From Kribbibacterium absianum (lineage in GTDB: Bacteria; Actinomycetota; Coriobacteriia; Coriobacteriales; Atopobiaceae), in contig NZ_JASJEX010000004.1 in the NCBI RefSeq assembly GCF_030067705.1, positions 214,321-278,320 on the forward strand: DNA of 64,000 nt, in the 5' to 3' direction. Of the stretch, positions 19,523 to 29,634 are shown piece by piece. The notes beneath the pieces were generated by a model. The model ran no database searches and was not told where the DNA came from. It saw only the letters and a program-made list of their open reading frames with translations. Within the stretch, counting starts at the first letter, position 1. Each line of letters begins with the position of its first letter. The position numbers and the translations under genes are program-made.

Positions 19523-19562
19523 AACGAGGCTGCGCCTGTCGGGTGCGGCCTCGTTGTTCGTC
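19523..19562 (+). terminator. Terminator of the orphan IIB gene
   Basis: AACGAGGC (19523-19530) pairs with GCCTCGTT (19548-19555), partly extended by inner pairs, followed by GTTCGTCTT. It is 27 bp past the stop codon. Confidence 0.7.
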
Positions 19563-19597
19563 TTAGAGGGCGCAAGCGGGGCGACGCCGTCCCGACC

Positions 19598-21322
19598 CTA
19601 CTCCTCGGCGAGCCACGCGACGAGCGACCGGGCCGTCTCGATGCCGTCCGTCGCCGCGCTCATGATGCCGCCAGCGTAACCGGCGCCCTCGCCGCACGGG
19701 AACAGCCCTGCGAGCGTCGGCGCCTGTCCGTCCGGCCCGCGCACGACGCGCACCGGCGAGCTGGAGCGGCTCTCCACCCCGGTGAGCACGGCCTCCGGGT
19801 CCGCGAAGCAGCGGAGCTTCTTGGCCATGAGCGGGAGGTTGGCGCGAAGCGCGTCGGTCACGTACCCCGGAAGGCAACCGTCCACCTCGCCCCAGGTCAC
19901 ACCGCGCGGATAGGTGGGCTGTACGTGCCCCGGGCCGCTTGACGCGACCCGCTGCAGAAAGTCCCCCACCAACTGGGCGGGTGCCCGGAAGGCGCCCCCG
20001 CCCATGCGATAGGCGGCCTGCTCGCACTCGCGCTGCAGCGCCACGCCCGCCAGCACGTCCTCGCCGGGCAGGTCGCTGGGATTCACGTTGACGAGCAGCC
20101 CGGCGTTCGCGTTGAGGCCGGCCCGGGCGCTCAGGCTCATGCCGTTGGTGACCACGCCCCATGGCTCGCTCGCCGCCGCGACCACCTCGCCGCCGGGGCA
20201 CATGCAGAAGCTGTACGCGCTCCGGCCGCCCGCGACGCGCGACACGAGCTTGTACGGCGCGGCGCCGAGCAGCGGGTTGCCGGCGGCCGGCCCGTACTGG
20301 CACTCGTCGACCTGCGCCTGCAGGTGCTCGATGCGCACGCCCATCGCGAAGGTCTTGCGCTCGAGCACGGCCCCGCAGTCGCGCAGCAGCTCGAACACGT
20401 CCCGAGCAGAATGCCCGGTGGCAAGCACCACGCCCCCGGCCGCGATGCGCTCCTCGCGCTCCACGCCCGGCGCGATGTCGAAGGCCGCGTCCTCGATGTT
20501 TGGCTGCCGACCCGAAGGGCTCTCACCGCGCTCGACCACGCGGACGCCGACAACGCGCCGCGCGTCCCCGGTGCCCGCGGTCTCTAGGCCGGTCAGACGG
20601 CACCGGAACCGCACCTCCCCGCCAAGGGAGCGAATGCGCCCGACGATTCGGGCGACGATGCCGGGCAACAGGTCCGACCCAACGTGGGGCTTGGCGTCCA
20701 CGAGGATGTCCGCCGGCGCCCCCGCCTGGACGAACGTCTCGAGCACGAGGCGGTGCAGCGGGCTCTTGGTGCCCGTGGCGAGCTTGCCGTCCGAGAACGT
20801 GCCGGCGCCGCCGAGGCCGAACTGGATGTTGGACTCCGTGTCGAGGCGCCCCGTCTCGTTGAAGCGGGCGACGTGCTGGGAGCGCCGATCGACGTCGTCG
20901 CCGCGCTCGATGAGCACCGGGCGGAGGCCCGCCTCGGCCAAGGCGAGCGCGCAGAACAGGCCGGCGCACCCGGCACCGACCACCACCGGCCGCGCGTCGC
21001 AGGGGCGCGCCTCCGGCCACGTGGGCACGGTCTCCTCCCACGGCCGGGCGTCCTGCTCGCGATGGCGGCGCTCCAGGCCGGCAAGCAGCGCGCGCTCCGC
21101 CGAGGCGCCGCCCTTGAGGGAGACCGCGGCCGTGTAGATGAGGCGCACCTCATGGCCGCGCCGGGCGTCGATGGAGCGACGCAGCACGCGGGCCTCGTTG
21201 ACATCGCGGGGTTTGAGGCCGAGCCGCTTCGCGGCGGCGCGTCGCACCTCCCGAGCCTCCGACGCCGGGTCCGTGACGTCGATACGGCCGAGATGAACCG
21301 CTATGTTCGGGACCTCCAGCAC
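19598..21322 (-). CDS. COG2509-type FAD-dependent oxidoreductase
   Basis: A cytosolic flavoprotein of 574 residues. The first 100 residues form the N-terminal domain seen in COG2509 'FAD-dependent dehydrogenases'. The FAD Rossmann motif VVVGAGCAGLFCALALAEAG then occurs near 113-132, with an acid at the second strand (IERGDDVDRR). Further family blocks are NIQFGLGGAGTFSDGKL, the glycine-rich YSFCMCPGGEVV, and the C-terminal FPCGEGAGYAGGIMSAATDG that closes the flavin pocket. The reaction of this widespread family is unknown. The GTG at 21322 follows GGGAGGCACGC. The next gene upstream (BaiN type) lies 94 bp away on the same strand. Confidence 0.85.
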   Translation of the reverse strand: MLEVPNIAVHLGRIDVTDPASEAREVRRAAAKRLGLKPRDVNEARVLRRSIDARRGHEVRLIYTAAVSLKGGASAERALLAGLERRHREQDARPWEETVPTWPEARPCDARPVVVGAGCAGLFCALALAEAGLRPVLIERGDDVDRRSQHVARFNETGRLDTESNIQFGLGGAGTFSDGKLATGTKSPLHRLVLETFVQAGAPADILVDAKPHVGSDLLPGIVARIVGRIRSLGGEVRFRCRLTGLETAGTGDARRVVGVRVVERGESPSGRQPNIEDAAFDIAPGVEREERIAAGGVVLATGHSARDVFELLRDCGAVLERKTFAMGVRIEHLQAQVDECQYGPAAGNPLLGAAPYKLVSRVAGGRSAYSFCMCPGGEVVAAASEPWGVVTNGMSLSARAGLNANAGLLVNVNPSDLPGEDVLAGVALQRECEQAAYRMGGGAFRAPAQLVGDFLQRVASSGPGHVQPTYPRGVTWGEVDGCLPGYVTDALRANLPLMAKKLRCFADPEAVLTGVESRSSSPVRVVRGPDGQAPTLAGLFPCGEGAGYAGGIMSAATDGIETARSLVAWLAEE

Positions 21323-21416
21323 GCGTGCCTCCCAACGGGTCTCCCCTTTCAGGTGTGCGGAGAGACTCCCCTGTTGTTGTATCCCTCATCGAGGGAGCGC
21401 TAACGCAGCGGCACGG

Positions 21417-22715
21417 TCAGGCTTGGTCAAGCATTGCGCCGTCTCTGCGGCGGCCCTCGCCTTTTGCGAACCGGGCCGCAGCGCGTCCCGCCCGGAGCCC
21501 CGAGAGCCACGCGAACGCAAGGTTGTAGCCGCCGCACGCGCCGTCGACGTCGAGCGCCTCGCCGCACATGAAGAGCCCCGGCCTGCCCGCGACCGCCATC
21601 GTCACGGGGTCGACGGCGTCCACGATGACGCCGCCGCGCTGCACCTGGGCGTGCTCGGTGTGCGCGAGGCCGGTGACCGGCATGTCGAGCGCCTTGAGCT
21701 CGCGGGCCACGTCGACGGGGTCGGAGGACCGACCGGCCAGCGTGGCGCCGATGACCGGGTCGACCAGAGCGTCAAGCCGATGGGAGCGGCGCTCGTCGGG
21801 AAGCCTGCGGTCGACGTCCGCGATGAGGCGCGCCAAGGACGCGGCCGGCACTCCTGGCACGAGGTCGACCGACAGGACGTCGCCGGGCTTCGCGACCCGC
21901 GACAGGTTCATGGCGGCGATGCCCGAGACGCAGCCCGGGCGGAACAGCGCCTCGCCCTCCTCAACCGCCACCGCCGCGCCGTCCCGCAGCAGCGTGAGCC
22001 GGCACGGGCTCCGGTGGCCGTCCCACAGGGCCGGGAGCGGCGAGTCCACGGCCACCGGGCAAAGGACCGGCGCCCACGGCACGGTCGGGAGCCCGAGCTG
22101 TGCCGGAAGGCCGGTCGGCGCACCGGGCGCCAGGACGACGGCGGCGGCATCGATGCGCCGGCGCGCCCACCCGCCCTGCGCTTCTCGAAAACGCTCCTCG
22201 AAGGTGACGCGGGCGCCGGAGCCGAGAGGCTCGACCTCCGCAACCGGCCGGAGGGTACCGAGGACCACACTCCTCTCGACCAGCCCGTTGACGAGCGCCC
22301 CCTGGACGCTCGAGGCGCAGCGGCTGTGGGGGTAGATGCGCCCCTCCTCGTGCGCCGTGATAAGGCCGAGGCCCGCGAAGAGGCGCCCCACCTCCTGTTC
22401 CGGCTCGGGCCCCATCACCGCGCGGACGAACGCGGGGTCGTTGTACCAGCACGGGTCGAGGTCCTCGTTGGACAGGTTGCACCGCCCGTTGCCCGTGGCG
22501 AGGACAGGCCGGGCGATCTGGTCGCTGGCGTCGAGAAGGACCACGGTCGCCCCGGGGCGCTCCTGGGCGGCGCCGAGAGCTGCGGCACAGCCGGACGCGC
22601 CAGCCCCGACGACGAGCACGTCGCAGCGGTCAGGAACCGCCACGGCAGCTGCCGCCCGTCGTGCGACCGCCTGCGCGTGCAGGCGCCGCCCCTTCGCAGA
22701 CCCGGCCTTGGCCAT
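21417..22715 (-). CDS. BaiN/HI0933-type FAD oxidoreductase
   Basis: A cytosolic flavoprotein of 432 residues in the HI0933/BaiN family. The FAD motif VLVVGAGASGCAAALGAA lies near 33-50. The family signature ATGNGRCNLSNEDL is near 72-85, YPHSRCASSV follows, and the C-terminal CGEALDVDGACGGYNLAFAWLSG is typical. BaiN of Clostridium scindens has been linked to bile acid 7-dehydroxylation; most homologues are untested. The ATG at 22715 follows AAAGGA at 7 bases; the longer frame to 22859 runs into the mrp gene's end region. Co-directional with mrp and uvrB, but spacing of 55-94 bp leaves operon structure open. Confidence 0.82.
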   Translation of the reverse strand: MAKAGSAKGRRLHAQAVARRAAAAVAVPDRCDVLVVGAGASGCAAALGAAQERPGATVVLLDASDQIARPVLATGNGRCNLSNEDLDPCWYNDPAFVRAVMGPEPEQEVGRLFAGLGLITAHEEGRIYPHSRCASSVQGALVNGLVERSVVLGTLRPVAEVEPLGSGARVTFEERFREAQGGWARRRIDAAAVVLAPGAPTGLPAQLGLPTVPWAPVLCPVAVDSPLPALWDGHRSPCRLTLLRDGAAVAVEEGEALFRPGCVSGIAAMNLSRVAKPGDVLSVDLVPGVPAASLARLIADVDRRLPDERRSHRLDALVDPVIGATLAGRSSDPVDVARELKALDMPVTGLAHTEHAQVQRGGVIVDAVDPVTMAVAGRPGLFMCGEALDVDGACGGYNLAFAWLSGLRAGRAAARFAKGEGRRRDGAMLDQA

Positions 22716-22770
22716 GATCATTCCTTTCAGGCAGTGAGCGAGACGGACCCGTGGGAACCAGGCGCCAGGG

Positions 22771-23724
22771 CTAGAAGGGCTCCTCGTCGGGAGTGGCGTC
22801 GCGCTCCTCCATGCCCTCGGGAACACCATCGACGAGCCCCAACGAGTCGCGGTAGGCATCGAGTCGCGCGTCCATGGCCGCGAGGTCGGGCACCGGAGCC
22901 GGGACGGCCTCGAGCATCAGGGCCCGGGCAACGGTGCCCGGAAGGTAGTCGTCGGGCAGGGCGTCGGCGAGACGTCCCTGGTCGCAGGCCTCGGCAAGCG
23001 CAGGCTCGATGGGCAGCCGGTCGAGCGCGTCCACACCGCACAGCTCGGCGTCGCGCTTGAGGTGCGACGGGCCGAAGAGGTCGATCTCCGCGCCATCGGT
23101 GGGGCTGACGAGATAACTGAGGTTCTCGACGATGCCGAGCACGCCGATGTCCATGCGCGCGGCCATCTTGACGGCCTTGGTCACGATCATCGAGACGATG
23201 TCCTGCGGGGACGACACGATGACCACGCCGTCCATCGGCAGCGACTGGTAGCAGGTGAGCGCGACATCGCCCGTTCCCGGCGGCATGTCGATGATCAGGT
23301 AGTCGAGCGGGCCCCAGCTGGTCTGGCTCCAGAACTGGCGCAGGGCGCCGGCGAGCACAGGGCCGCGCCAGAGCACCGGGTCGTCCTCACGTCCGAGCAG
23401 CAGGTTGGAGCTCATCACCTTGATGCCGCAGGGGGCAATGGACGGCAGGTAGAGGTCGCCGAGGGACATGAGGCGCTGGCCGCGGAGGCCGAGCAGGTAC
23501 GGGATCGACGGGCCGGTGATGTCCGCGTCGAGGATGCCCACGGTGGCGCCGGCCTTCTGCAGGCCGGCCGCGAGCGCGACGGACACGAACGACTTGCCCA
23601 CGCCCCCTTTGCCGGAGACGACGCCGATCACATGGCGCACCTCGGAGAGGGCGTTCTCCTCAAAGGCTTGCGGGTTGGTGTTCTTGCCGGCAGCGGCGGC
23701 CTCGTCGCGGGATTCACAGGCCAT
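22771..23724 (-). CDS. mrp: Mrp/NBP35-type P-loop ATPase (iron-sulfur carrier)
   Basis: A cytosolic 317-residue member of the Mrp/ApbC/NBP35 family, which carries or assembles iron-sulfur clusters. The deviant Walker A GVVSGKGGVGKSFVSV is near residues 33-48, followed by ILDADITGPSIPYLLG and LIIDMPPGTGDVALT. The usual C-terminal CxxC pair is not evident; the region corresponding to it reads IVENLSYLVSPTDG, so cluster binding by this site may be altered. The N-terminus is short and polar. GAAAGGAG precedes the ATG. It is followed closely by the BaiN-type gene. Confidence 0.85.
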   Translation of the reverse strand: MACESRDEAAAAGKNTNPQAFEENALSEVRHVIGVVSGKGGVGKSFVSVALAAGLQKAGATVGILDADITGPSIPYLLGLRGQRLMSLGDLYLPSIAPCGIKVMSSNLLLGREDDPVLWRGPVLAGALRQFWSQTSWGPLDYLIIDMPPGTGDVALTCYQSLPMDGVVIVSSPQDIVSMIVTKAVKMAARMDIGVLGIVENLSYLVSPTDGAEIDLFGPSHLKRDAELCGVDALDRLPIEPALAEACDQGRLADALPDDYLPGTVARALMLEAVPAPVPDLAAMDARLDAYRDSLGLVDGVPEGMEERDATPDEEPF

Positions 23725-23816
23725 GAGAGCTCCTTTCGGGCGGGTTTGCACCCTAGGAGTATGGCCTTCTTTGGCCGCTTGCGGCGCGCGGGGCTCGCGG
23801 CCTCGCGCGTCCGTGG

Positions 23817-26051
23817 TCACTTCTTGTGGTAGTGGCGTCGGGTGGCGTGCTTCGACCCTTTCCGCGCCGTCGACTTGAGGCGCGCGATCACGGCCTCCTC
23901 GCTCGTGCCCTCCAGGCGCGTGCGCAGCTCGACGATCTGGTCGCGGATGGAGGCGGCCTTCTCGAAGTCGTAGGCCTCGCTCGCCGCCTTCATCTCCTCC
24001 TCGAGCGACGCCAGTACTGCCTCCGCCTCGGCTTTTGGCAGCTCGGACAGCTCTTGGGCCACCTGCTCGGCCACACTCGGGCCCGCCTGTGCCGGCGACA
24101 CGAACGCCCCATGGCCCAGCTCCCCATGGTGCTCGCGCGTCTTGGAACCGAGCGTCGCGTCCGCCTCCTCGATGAAGCCGGAGATGTCGTTGATCGCCTT
24201 GCGCACGGTCCTCGGCACGATGCCGTGCTCCGCGTTGAACGCGGTCTGGATGGCGCGGCGCCGCTCCGTCTCGTCGATGGCGTAGCGCATGGAGTCGGTC
24301 ACGCGGTCGGCGTACATCACCACCTGGCCGTCGGCGTTGCGGGCGGCGCGGCCCATGGTCTGGATCAGCGACCGCTTGTTGCGGAGGAAGCCCTCCTTGT
24401 CTGCGTCGAGAATGGCGACGAGCGACACCTCCGGGATGTCGAGGCCCTCGCGCAGCAGGTTGATGCCCACGAGCACGTCGATCTTCCCTTGGCGCAGGTC
24501 GCGGATGATCTCCACGCGGTCGAGCGTGGGCGTGTCGGAGTGCATGTAGTTCACCCGGATGCCCTGGTCCAGCAAGTGGTCGGTGAGGTCCTCGGCCATG
24601 CGCTTGGTGAGGGTCGTCACCAACGTGCGCTCCTTGCGCTTGATGCGCTCCTGGATCTCGTCGGTGAGGTCGTCGATCTGCCCGCGGATGGGCCGCACGT
24701 CCACCTTGGGGTCGAGCAGGCCGGTGGGCCGGTTGATCATCTCCACCGTCTGCTGGGACACGGCCTCCTCGTAGTCGCCCGGCGTGGCCGAGACGTACAC
24801 GAACTGCGGGACCCGCTCCTCGAACTCGTCGAACCGCAGCGGGCGGTTGTCGAGGGCGGAGGGCAGCCGGAACCCGTGCTCCACGAGCGTCACCTTGCGG
24901 GAGCGGTCGCCCTCGTGCATACCGCGCACCTGCGGGATCGTCACGTGGCTCTCGTCCACGATGCAGAGCATGTCGCGGGGGAAGTAGTCGATGAGCGTGT
25001 ACGGCGGCTGGCCCGGCTTGCGACCGTCCAGGTGCCGCGAGTAGTTCTCGATGCCGTTGCAGTAGCCCATGGTCTCGAGCATCTCGAGGTCGTAGGCCGT
25101 CCGCTGGGACAGGCGCTGGGCCTCGAGCAGCTTGTCCGCCTCCTTGAGCTGGGCCACGCGCTCCACCAGCTCGTCGTTGATGGTCTGGAGGGCGTGGTTC
25201 ACCTTGGGGCGCTCGGTCACGTAGTGGGACGCCGGCCAGATGGGCAGGGCCTCGTACTCGCGGAGCACCTCGCCGGTGAGCTCGTCGATGTCCGCGATCT
25301 GCTCCACCTCGTCGCCAAAGAACTCCACGTGCACCGGGTGCTCCGAGTAGGGCGGGAACACGTCCACGGAGTCACCGCGCACGCGGAACATGCCCCGCTG
25401 GAGGTCGAGGTCGTTGCGGTCGTACTGGATGTCGAGGAGGGCCCGGATGAAGTCGTCGCGGTCGAGCGGCTCGTCCTTGGAGACCGTGGGGGCAAGGCCG
25501 GCGTAGTCCTCGGGGCTTCCGATGCCGTAGATGCACGAGACGGACGCGACCACGATCACGTCACGCCGGCTGAGGAGGTTGGCCGTGGCCTGGTGGCGGA
25601 GCTTCTCCACCTCCTCGTTGATGGAGGCGTCCTTCTCGATGTAGGTGTCCGACTGCGGCACGTAGGCCTCGGGCTGGTAGTAGTCGTAGTAGCTGACGAA
25701 GTAGACCACCGCGTTGTCCGGGAACATCTCGCGCATCTCGGCGGCCACTTGAGCGGCGAGGGTCTTGTTGGGCTCGAGGATGAGCGTGGGGCGGTTGACG
25801 GCCTCGATGGTCTTGGCCATCGTGTACGTTTTGCCGGAGCCCGTGACGCCCATCAGGGTCTGGTACCGGAGGCCCTCCTCGATGCCGTGGGAGAGCTTCT
25901 CGATGGCCTGGGGCTGGTCGCCTGCGGGCTCGTAGGGCATGACGACGTGGAGCCGCGCCTGGCCGTCGTCGTCGCGGCCAAAGCGCCTGAGCTCGCCGCC
26001 GACGCGCTCGGGCGGGACGGACGTCGCCGGCTGGTCGATTGGTTGGGACAC
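23817..26051 (-). CDS. uvrB: Excinuclease ABC subunit B
   Basis: DNA helicase-like damage-verification subunit of nucleotide excision repair, 744 residues. Visible are the Walker [14 protein letters not shown] near 63-75, [15 protein letters not shown] with the beta-hairpin that inserts into DNA, DESHVT (helicase motif II), [10 protein letters not shown], and motifs V-VI ([23 protein letters not shown]). A C-terminal UVR domain ([25 protein letters not shown], cited as a span) binds UvrC. The GTG at 26051 follows AAGAAGGG; the frame from 26102 lacks a site. It lies 31 bp downstream of the lytic transglycosylase gene, probably in one operon with coaE. Confidence 0.95.
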   Translation of the reverse strand: MSQPIDQPATSVPPERVGGELRRFGRDDDGQARLHVVMPYEPAGDQPQAIEKLSHGIEEGLRYQTLMGVTGSGKTYTMAKTIEAVNRPTLILEPNKTLAAQVAAEMREMFPDNAVVYFVSYYDYYQPEAYVPQSDTYIEKDASINEEVEKLRHQATANLLSRRDVIVVASVSCIYGIGSPEDYAGLAPTVSKDEPLDRDDFIRALLDIQYDRNDLDLQRGMFRVRGDSVDVFPPYSEHPVHVEFFGDEVEQIADIDELTGEVLREYEALPIWPASHYVTERPKVNHALQTINDELVERVAQLKEADKLLEAQRLSQRTAYDLEMLETMGYCNGIENYSRHLDGRKPGQPPYTLIDYFPRDMLCIVDESHVTIPQVRGMHEGDRSRKVTLVEHGFRLPSALDNRPLRFDEFEERVPQFVYVSATPGDYEEAVSQQTVEMINRPTGLLDPKVDVRPIRGQIDDLTDEIQERIKRKERTLVTTLTKRMAEDLTDHLLDQGIRVNYMHSDTPTLDRVEIIRDLRQGKIDVLVGINLLREGLDIPEVSLVAILDADKEGFLRNKRSLIQTMGRAARNADGQVVMYADRVTDSMRYAIDETERRRAIQTAFNAEHGIVPRTVRKAINDISGFIEEADATLGSKTREHHGELGHGAFVSPAQAGPSVAEQVAQELSELPKAEAEAVLASLEEEMKAASEAYDFEKAASIRDQIVELRTRLEGTSEEAVIARLKSTARKGSKHATRRHYHKK

Positions 26052-26082
26052 GGGGCCCTTCTTTCCTGGGCGTGGCCCTGCG

Positions 26083-27381
26083 CTAGGAGGCAGAGAGCCC
26101 ATTTGGGTATAACCGCTGGTACTGCTCGTAGGCGGACATGACGTTCTTGAGGTAGGACGCCGTCTCGGGGTACTGGATCAGGTCCGAGAACTCGTCCCCG
26201 TCCGAGGCCCCGCTCTTCCAGCTGGTCGTTGCGGCCGGCCCCGCATTGTAGGCCGCGATGGCCTCCTCCGTGGACCCGGTGCTCTCGAGCAGCTGCGCGA
26301 GGTATGCCGTGCCGTACTCGAGGTTCGTGGCGGGATCGGTGAGGTTGCTCGGGTCGTAGACCGACGCGTCCACGATGCCGCGCGCCGCCAGGTCGCGTGC
26401 GGTGCTCGGCATCACCTGCATGAGGCCCGTGGCGCCCACGGCGCTCAAAGCACCGGCATCCCAATTGCTCTCGCTCTTGATGACCGCTGCGACAAGGTCC
26501 GGGTCCACCCCGTAGTCTGACGCGGCCTGCTCGATGGCGCTCGCGTCGCTCACGGGGAAGAAGACACGGCCGATGCTCGCGACGGGGTACTCCGAGAAGA
26601 ACCACGACAACGCGAGGGCCAGCACCATCAGCAGAATCGGAAGGGTGCGGAACCAGCGCCAGAAGCGAAGGCGCTTGGGGTTGATCTGCCTGCGCCCGGT
26701 GCCGCGCAGCTTCTCGTGCTGGCTGCGGAGGAACCGCTCCACCATCACGCCGCCCTTGGCCGCGCCGCCGAACCCCTCGTCGTAGTCGTCGTAGAGTCCG
26801 CGATCGGCGTCCATGAGGCGGCGGGCCATTTCGGCGCGGTGGGCGTCGACAGCGACCGCAGACGGGCCCACGGCCGCAGCCGGGTGCGCCTGGGTGCGAG
26901 AGGCCGACGGCGGCACGGCCCCAACCGGCGATGCGTACGGGTTGGGAGCCTGCGCGACCGTGGCCGGCTGTGGACGTGCCACGGTCGCCGCGCCCGGGTT
27001 GACCATGGTCGCTCCCCCGGGGGTCACCCTCGTGGCTGCGTCCGAGTTGACCATGGTCGCTGCACCCGGCGTCACCGTGGTCGCGCCCGGACGTGCAGCG
27101 ACCGTCGTCGCGCCATCAGCAGGGACAGCGGTCGCACCGGTGTCGGACGCCGGCGCCATGACGGTCGCGTCGGGGTCGACGGCACTCCATGCCTCCGCCG
27201 GCGTCGCGCTCGGCGGCTCGTCGGCGAGGGGAACCTGCGGCAACGAGTCGAGCGACCGGTGCGCCCGCCGGGGGGCCGCGGCGTCCAACTCGTCGTTGTC
27301 GTCCACGTCGCCGACGTACGGCCCGGAGGACGCGTAGGGGCTGTTCGGTTCCGGGACGTAGGGGTTCTGGACATCAGCCAC
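26083..27381 (-). CDS. Membrane-anchored lytic transglycosylase with repeat-rich N-terminus
   Basis: 432 residues. Residues 282-410 form a Slt-type lysozyme-like domain: catalytic Glu304 in [10 protein letters not shown], then [21 protein letters not shown] and AAYNAGPAA. Such enzymes cleave peptidoglycan between MurNAc and GlcNAc. One membrane segment ([17 protein letters not shown], 247-263) follows a basic stretch, so the catalytic part is outside. The 240-residue N-terminal cytoplasmic part has imperfect repeats of the type GATMV-P / AATRVTP at 70-141, rich in Thr. The GTG at 27381 has GAGGAGG upstream and overlaps coaE by 8 bp. Wall remodelling is the expected role. Confidence 0.88.
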   Translation of the reverse strand: MADVQNPYVPEPNSPYASSGPYVGDVDDNDELDAAAPRRAHRSLDSLPQVPLADEPPSATPAEAWSAVDPDATVMAPASDTGATAVPADGATTVAARPGATTVTPGAATMVNSDAATRVTPGGATMVNPGAATVARPQPATVAQAPNPYASPVGAVPPSASRTQAHPAAAVGPSAVAVDAHRAEMARRLMDADRGLYDDYDEGFGGAAKGGVMVERFLRSQHEKLRGTGRRQINPKRLRFWRWFRTLPILLMVLALALSWFFSEYPVASIGRVFFPVSDASAIEQAASDYGVDPDLVAAVIKSESNWDAGALSAVGATGLMQVMPSTARDLAARGIVDASVYDPSNLTDPATNLEYGTAYLAQLLESTGSTEEAIAAYNAGPAATTSWKSGASDGDEFSDLIQYPETASYLKNVMSAYEQYQRLYPNGLSAS

Positions 27382-28006
27382 GTGCGGCCTCCTCTCGGGT
27401 CGCGAGCCACCAGTCCACGCGCCGGCGCAGGTCGCTCATCGTGCCGTCGTTCTCGATCACCGCGGTGGCCTTGCTGCGCAGGTACTCGTCAGTGGGCTGG
27501 TTCGCGAGCCTCGCCTCGAAGTCCTCCTCGGACAGACCGCGACCCGCCGCCCGCTCACGGCGCAGGGCCAGCGGCGCGGTCACGGCCAGCACCTCGTCGG
27601 CCAGCGGAAGCATGTCCTCCACGCGGTCGAGCAGGGGCACCTCCACCGCCACGAGGCTCGGCAGTGACGACGAGCAGCTCACCACCGTGAGCCGGTCGCC
27701 GAGCAGCGCCTTGATGTACGGCATCTCGATGGCCTCGAGCCGGCGCGCCTCCTCGGGCGTCTCGAAGGCGCGCTCCGCCAGCAGGGCGCGGTCCAGGCTG
27801 CCGTCCTCGTCGAGCAGGTCCGAGCCAAAGGCGTCCGCGACCTCCTCGAGGCACGGCGAGCCAGGCGCGAGCACCTCACGGGAGAGCTCGTCCAGGTCGA
27901 TGCGCAGCGCGCCCTGTTGCTCCAGCAGCCGCGCGACGGTGGACTTGCCGCTCGCGATGCCGCCGGCCACGAACACCGTGTAGCGAGGCTCGACGCAGGC
28001 GCCCAT
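27374..28006 (-). CDS. coaE: Dephospho-CoA kinase
   Basis: Last enzyme of coenzyme A synthesis, phosphorylating the 3'-hydroxyl of dephospho-CoA; 210 residues, cytosolic. The P-loop GGIASGKSTVARLL is near residues 14-27, with IDLDELSREVLAPGSP (LID and CoA-binding region), DEDGSLDRALLAERAF and the conserved VPLLDRVED near 125. The ATG at 28006 shares one base with the upstream stop (TGATG), so translation is coupled. The coaE-transglycosylase-uvrB order suggests a shared transcript. Confidence 0.93.
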   Translation of the reverse strand: MGACVEPRYTVFVAGGIASGKSTVARLLEQQGALRIDLDELSREVLAPGSPCLEEVADAFGSDLLDEDGSLDRALLAERAFETPEEARRLEAIEMPYIKALLGDRLTVVSCSSSLPSLVAVEVPLLDRVEDMLPLADEVLAVTAPLALRRERAAGRGLSEEDFEARLANQPTDEYLRSKATAVIENDGTMSDLRRRVDWWLATREEAARG

Positions 28007-28416
28007 CAGGCCTTGGCCTCGAACTTCTTGTGGCAGGCGCGGCAGGTGACGCGCACCTTGCCCTTGCCGCGGGGGACACGGCACCGCTGCCCGCAATCGG
28101 GGCACTTCATGTACTTGTAGTCCCTATGATCCTTGATGGTTGCGACCGGCGACGACACCCAGGGACGCGCAGGGCCCAACTTGGACATGAACGCCTCGTT
28201 CTCGCGGGCGCGCGCCGCCACGTCCTTGGAGAACGCGCGGTACAGCGCGTACACGATGAGGCAGAGGGCGACGCCGGACAGCCAGCGGGTGCCGGTGAAG
28301 AGGTCGACCACCACGAGGACGAGGGCGACGTTGGCACAGAGACGGGCGACGTCGTCGGACCCGTTGCGCCCGTAGAGCCACTGCTCGAACTTCTGGGAGA
28401 AACCGCCATTGGCCAT
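28006..28416 (-). CDS. Zinc-ribbon membrane protein, unknown function
   Basis: A 136-residue protein. After a polar start (MANGGFSQKFEQWLYGRNG) it has one or two hydrophobic segments, about residues 27-60 (VALVLVVVDLF, ALCLIVYALY), then a basic linker. The C-terminal end carries MKCPDCGQRCRVP-KGKVRVTCRACHKKFEAKA, a CxxC...CxxC zinc ribbon. Similar small 'zinc-ribbon plus membrane' proteins occur in Coriobacteriia and Clostridia without assigned role. AGGAG precedes the ATG at 28416, and its stop overlaps coaE. It is the first gene of the coaE operon. Topology would put the zinc ribbon in the cytoplasm. Confidence 0.75.
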   Translation of the reverse strand: MANGGFSQKFEQWLYGRNGSDDVARLCANVALVLVVVDLFTGTRWLSGVALCLIVYALYRAFSKDVAARARENEAFMSKLGPARPWVSSPVATIKDHRDYKYMKCPDCGQRCRVPRGKGKVRVTCRACHKKFEAKA

Positions 28417-28627
28417 GAGGCTCCTATCGCTTGCGGCGGCGGCCGGCCGCCCGATGGTCACAGGAACCAGTTATTGTAAGCCACGGTGTTGCCGCAGCTA
28501 TGGGCCACCCGCTTTCCACGGAGCCAAAGGCGCCCGGACGCGCTGCAGGTTTGTAAAGGGCGTTCTCGTTCCCCTTCCCTGCTACCGTCGAACGAAGGGA
28601 CTCACCACACGCAGAAAGGGGCCATCC

Positions 28628-29596
28628 ATGGCCATGGAGAAGGTCACGGTCGCCGGCGGCGGGGTGCTCGGCAGCCAGATCGCGTTCCAGAGCGCCTATT
28701 GCGGGCTCGACGTCACCATCTGGTTGCGCAGCGAGGGCTCGATCGGCCGCACGGAGCCCAAACTGGACCGGCTGCTCACGGACTACCTCGCCGACATCGA
28801 CGCGATGGAGGCGGCACTCACCGAGGCGCGCGAGACCGGCGAGGCCGTCCCTGCCAAGGTCTGGGCGCTCGGCATCGCGGACACGGACGACTTCGACGCG
28901 GACGCATGCCGCGAGAGGGCCCGCCATGCCCGTGAATCGCTCAAGCTGGAGCTGGACCTGGCCGCGGCCGTGGCGGACGCCGACCTCGTGATCGAGTCGA
29001 TGGCCGAGCAGGAGGAGGCCAAGGTCGAGTTCTTCAAGAGGCTCGCGCCCCTCATGCCCGAGAAGACCATCGTGGTCACCAACTCCTCGAGCCTCCTGCC
29101 GAGCAAGTTCACCAAATGGACCGGGCGCCCCGAGAAGTACCTGGCCCTCCACTTCGCGAACACGATCTGGCACAACAACATCGCCGAGGTCATGGCCCAG
29201 GACAAGACGAGCCCCGCAAGCTTCCAGGCCGTCGTGGACTTCGCCGCGAGCATCCGCATGCAGCCGCTGCCGGTGCACAAGGAGAAGGCCGGCTACCTGC
29301 TCAACTCGATGCTGATCCCGTTCCTGTTCTCCGGCATGGACCTCTACGTGAACGGCGTGAGCGACCCGGAGTCCATCGACACCGCGTGGGTCCGCGGCAC
29401 CGGCGCGCCCAAGGGCCCGTTCCAGATCCTCGACACGGTGGGCCTCGTGACGGCGCTCAACATCGTGGAGCCCTACTGCAAGGTCCCGGGGTTCCTGGCG
29501 CCCTACAACTTCAAGGGCATCCGACAGATGCTCAAGGAGAAGGTCGACGCCGGTGAGACGGGCAAAGCGGCCGGTCAGGGGTTCTACCGGTACTGA
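28628..29596 (+). CDS. 3-hydroxyacyl-CoA dehydrogenase
   Basis: NAD-dependent enzyme of 322 residues that interconverts 3-hydroxyacyl-CoA and 3-oxoacyl-CoA. The NAD fold starts VTVAGGGVLGSQIAFQSA near residues 6-23. Next come DADLVIESMAEQEEAK, the VTNSSSLLPS block, LALHFANTIW with the catalytic His, NSMLIPFLFSG and the C-terminal GTGAPKGPFQILDTVGL. It is a single-function type, without a crotonase half. An ATG two codons in (28634) is an alternative start; AAAGGGG fits the first. No thiolase or crotonase gene is adjacent, so its pathway (short-chain fatty acid metabolism or degradation) is open. Confidence 0.85.
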   Translation: MAMEKVTVAGGGVLGSQIAFQSAYCGLDVTIWLRSEGSIGRTEPKLDRLLTDYLADIDAMEAALTEARETGEAVPAKVWALGIADTDDFDADACRERARHARESLKLELDLAAAVADADLVIESMAEQEEAKVEFFKRLAPLMPEKTIVVTNSSSLLPSKFTKWTGRPEKYLALHFANTIWHNNIAEVMAQDKTSPASFQAVVDFAASIRMQPLPVHKEKAGYLLNSMLIPFLFSGMDLYVNGVSDPESIDTAWVRGTGAPKGPFQILDTVGLVTALNIVEPYCKVPGFLAPYNFKGIRQMLKEKVDAGETGKAAGQGFYRY

Positions 29597-29634
29597 GTCG
29601 AAGCGCCGAGAGCGGAGGGGCAGAGCGGCGACGT

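Noticed and set aside
22771..26051. A bai operon centred on the two FAD genes
   Set aside because: Only two bai-like functions are present. They are separated by unrelated genes, and the FAD families are widespread in bacteria without bile acid metabolism.
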